Shown piece after piece: positions 62,585 through 64,000 of a stretch of 64,000 bases of DNA (its first letter is position 1; the number at the start of each line of letters is the position of its first letter). Position numbers and translations under genes: made by a program. Source of the DNA: Achromobacter sp. MYb9 (GTDB lineage Bacteria; Pseudomonadota; Gammaproteobacteria; Burkholderiales; Burkholderiaceae_B); NCBI RefSeq assembly GCF_002975275.1, contig NZ_PCOQ01000021.1, positions 1 to 64,000 on the forward strand, given 5' to 3'. The notes beneath the pieces are model-generated. The model saw nothing but the letters and a program-made list of their open reading frames with translations. It made no database searches and was not told the DNA's origin.

Positions 62585-63223
62585 ATGCAAACCGCCACCC
62601 TCATAACCTACTCGCTAGTAGCCGCCGCCAGCGTCATCAGCCCGGGCCCCGCCACCATGCTTGCCATCCGCAATGGCGCAGCGGGCGGCGTGCGCGCCGT
62701 CGTGCCGTCCACGCTGGGCAATGTCACCGGGTTGTTCCTGCTGTCCGCCGCCGCGATGCTGGGTCTGGGCGTAGTCCTGCAATCTTCCGCGATGCTGTTC
62801 ATGGCGCTGAAGATCGCCGGCGCCGCCTACCTGATCTACGTCGGACTGCGCCACCTGCTGGGCCGCGCCCACATCGCGCCGCCCGAAGACGCCGCCACCG
62901 GCACCCCGCCGCGCCGGCCCGGCCGCCTGTACCTGGAAGCCACGTTCGTGGCCGCCATGAATCCCAAGCCCATCCTGTTCTTCACCGCGCTGTTCCCGCA
63001 ATTCCTGAACGCGCACGAGCCGCTGCTGCCGCAATTCTTCATCCTGACCGGCATCTTCATGGCCATGTCGCTGGTGTCGCTGCTGACCTACGGCGCCCTG
63101 GCCCGCCGCGCCCGCCGCCTGCTGCGCCAGCCGCGCATCGTGGTCTGGCTGAACCGCCTTGTCGGTTCGATCTTCGTCGCCTTCGGACTGGCGCTGCTGC
63201 GCCTGAAGCGGTCGGCCGCCTGA
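62585..63223 (+). CDS. LysE/RhtB-family translocator
   Basis: A 212-residue amino-acid exporter family protein with the hallmark [17 protein letters not shown] near residues 17-33, six hydrophobic segments and the mid-protein motif [21 protein letters not shown]. It is divergent from glyA with a 204-bp spacer. Substrate unknown. It is a second, separate LysE gene from that at 14427. Confidence 0.92.
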   Translation: MQTATLITYSLVAAASVISPGPATMLAIRNGAAGGVRAVVPSTLGNVTGLFLLSAAAMLGLGVVLQSSAMLFMALKIAGAAYLIYVGLRHLLGRAHIAPPEDAATGTPPRRPGRLYLEATFVAAMNPKPILFFTALFPQFLNAHEPLLPQFFILTGIFMAMSLVSLLTYGALARRARRLLRQPRIVVWLNRLVGSIFVAFGLALLRLKRSAA

Positions 63224-63259
63224 TGCGAAGCACGCCCGAGCAACGGGCGCCGCGAACGT

Positions 63260-63285
63260 AAAAAAGGGCCGCGATCGCGGCCCTT
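63260..63285 (-). terminator. Terminator downstream of the YbhB-like gene
   Basis: An 18-bp perfect palindrome GGGCCGCGATCGCGGCCC (63266-63283) with flanking AA/TT; on the minus strand it is followed by a run of T. It lies between the convergent LysE and YbhB-like genes. Confidence 0.82.
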
Positions 63286-63309
63286 CCGAAGTGGCGATAG
63301 CGGCTGGCG

Positions 63310-63963
63310 CTACGCCTCGGTGGTTCCGATCTGCTTGGGCGCCAGCTTCGGGTTGAGCGTGTAGGTGCCCGTGACGGAAGCCTGGGCCAGCACGTGTTTC
63401 TGCATGGCGCGCAGCGCGTCCTCGCCGGTGAAGGACCCGTTCAGGTTCAGGCTATGCACGTCCAGCGCATACAGCGTGAAGACGTAACGGTGCACGATCG
63501 AATCGTTCCAGGGCGGGCACGGGCCGTCGTAGCCGAAGTAGTCGCCGCTCATGTCGTGGTCGTTGGCGAACCACGAGGAATACGAGTTGATGCCCTGGCG
63601 CGCGTCCATCGGCGCCAGCGGGCCACCCTTGCCGCGCGGGGTGATGCCGTTGGAGAAGGCGCCTTCGTCGATTTCGCGCATGTCGGCAGCCAGGTCCACC
63701 AGCACCCAGTGGAAGAAGTCCACGCGGGGCAGGTCGGCCGGGACTTCGCGGCCTTCCTGGTTGACGTCGTCGGGCCTCGAGGGCACGTCCGGATCGTGGC
63801 AGATCAACGCAAACGACTGCGTTCCCGGCGGGACGTCGTCCCACGAAAACTGCGGGTTGTAGTTGTCTGCCAGCGCGACGTGCGATTGCGCATCGATTTT
63901 GCCGAAGGCGTAGCGTTCGGGAATCGACTCGTGATCGGAAAAAGACAAACTCGAAAGTTTCAT
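63310..63963 (-). CDS. YbhB/YbcL family Raf-kinase-inhibitor-like protein
   Basis: A 217-residue PEBP-family protein with the ligand-pocket motifs CHDPDVPSRP and FFHWVLVDL, and then GYDGPCPPWNDSIVHRYVFTLYALD. It has no signal peptide. ATG 63963 (MKLSSLS) follows AAGGAG by 7 nt; an ATG 24 bp upstream is less likely. The bacterial function is unknown. Confidence 0.92.
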   Translation of the reverse strand: MKLSSLSFSDHESIPERYAFGKIDAQSHVALADNYNPQFSWDDVPPGTQSFALICHDPDVPSRPDDVNQEGREVPADLPRVDFFHWVLVDLAADMREIDEGAFSNGITPRGKGGPLAPMDARQGINSYSSWFANDHDMSGDYFGYDGPCPPWNDSIVHRYVFTLYALDVHSLNLNGSFTGEDALRAMQKHVLAQASVTGTYTLNPKLAPKQIGTTEA

Positions 63964-64000
63964 GTCGTGCTCCTTGAAGTGCCGCAAAGGCTTGCCGCCC

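Overview
This window is high-GC chromosomal DNA. Gene content, order and protein style point to a beta-proteobacterium of the Alcaligenaceae (Achromobacter/Bordetella type). That assignment is inference from recognised families, such as an orphan Bug-type binding protein, a gloB - methyltransferase - rnhA - dnaQ neighbourhood and many LysR/GntR/MocR regulators. I see no insertion sequence, integrase, prophage or CRISPR array. The window looks like core genome with small accessory islands.

Layout. 1-5300: the 3' end of tolA, then tolB, pal and cpoB, with an iron-type ABC permease/ATPase pair translationally coupled to cpoB. 5300-8500: ybaK-like editing gene, a hydrolase, and a divergent Lrp regulator/EamA exporter pair. 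8500-11900: a stand-alone EF-G gene, a universal stress gene and a small phosphatase-like gene. 11900-15100: a MocR regulator divergent from two overlapping exporters (EamA and LysE). 15100-18100: cidAB/lrgAB with a divergent LysR regulator and a lipoprotein hydrolase. 18270-24550: a seven-gene unit of a DapA-like aldolase, a complete Liv-type ABC importer and a GntR/FCD regulator. 24540-28450: a PACE efflux gene with divergent LysR, then a deacetylase, GtrA flippase and GT2 transferase resembling lipid-linked amino-sugar modification genes. 28690-32100: GNAT, GltS and a TAXI-family lipoprotein. 32100-33550: small genes, two tandem repeats and tRNA-Val. 33600-42300: dnaQ, RND pump, membrane fusion protein, rnhA and a methyltransferase on the minus strand, then gloB and mltD on plus. 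42400-46550: fabI, OsmC, DUF533, Bug lipoprotein and nadC. 46600-51600: Nudix-type NAD regulator, FrnE/DsbA, PhoX and tRNA-Ser. 51700-56500: the spoVR-yeaH-prkA stress operon. 57500-64000: ribD, an isochorismatase-like hydrolase plus GlxA regulator, nrdR, glyA, LysE and YbhB.

The most interesting points are these. (1) A GltS symporter gene sits 2 bp from a TAXI substrate-binding lipoprotein with no TRAP membrane subunit nearby, suggesting a binding-protein-assisted glutamate symporter. (2) dnaQ, the proofreading subunit gene, starts 3 bp after an RND efflux pump gene that sits between rnhA and dnaQ. (3) Two matching inverted repeats (ATGCT-N7-AGYAT) lie at the nadC start, next to a Nudix-type NAD regulator. 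(4) The tRNA-Val transcript appears to carry a long 3' trailer with four 12-nt repeats ending in a strong terminator. (5) A LivF ATPase has Arg in place of the Walker A Lys.

All functional statements rest on reading motifs by eye. No database search was run.
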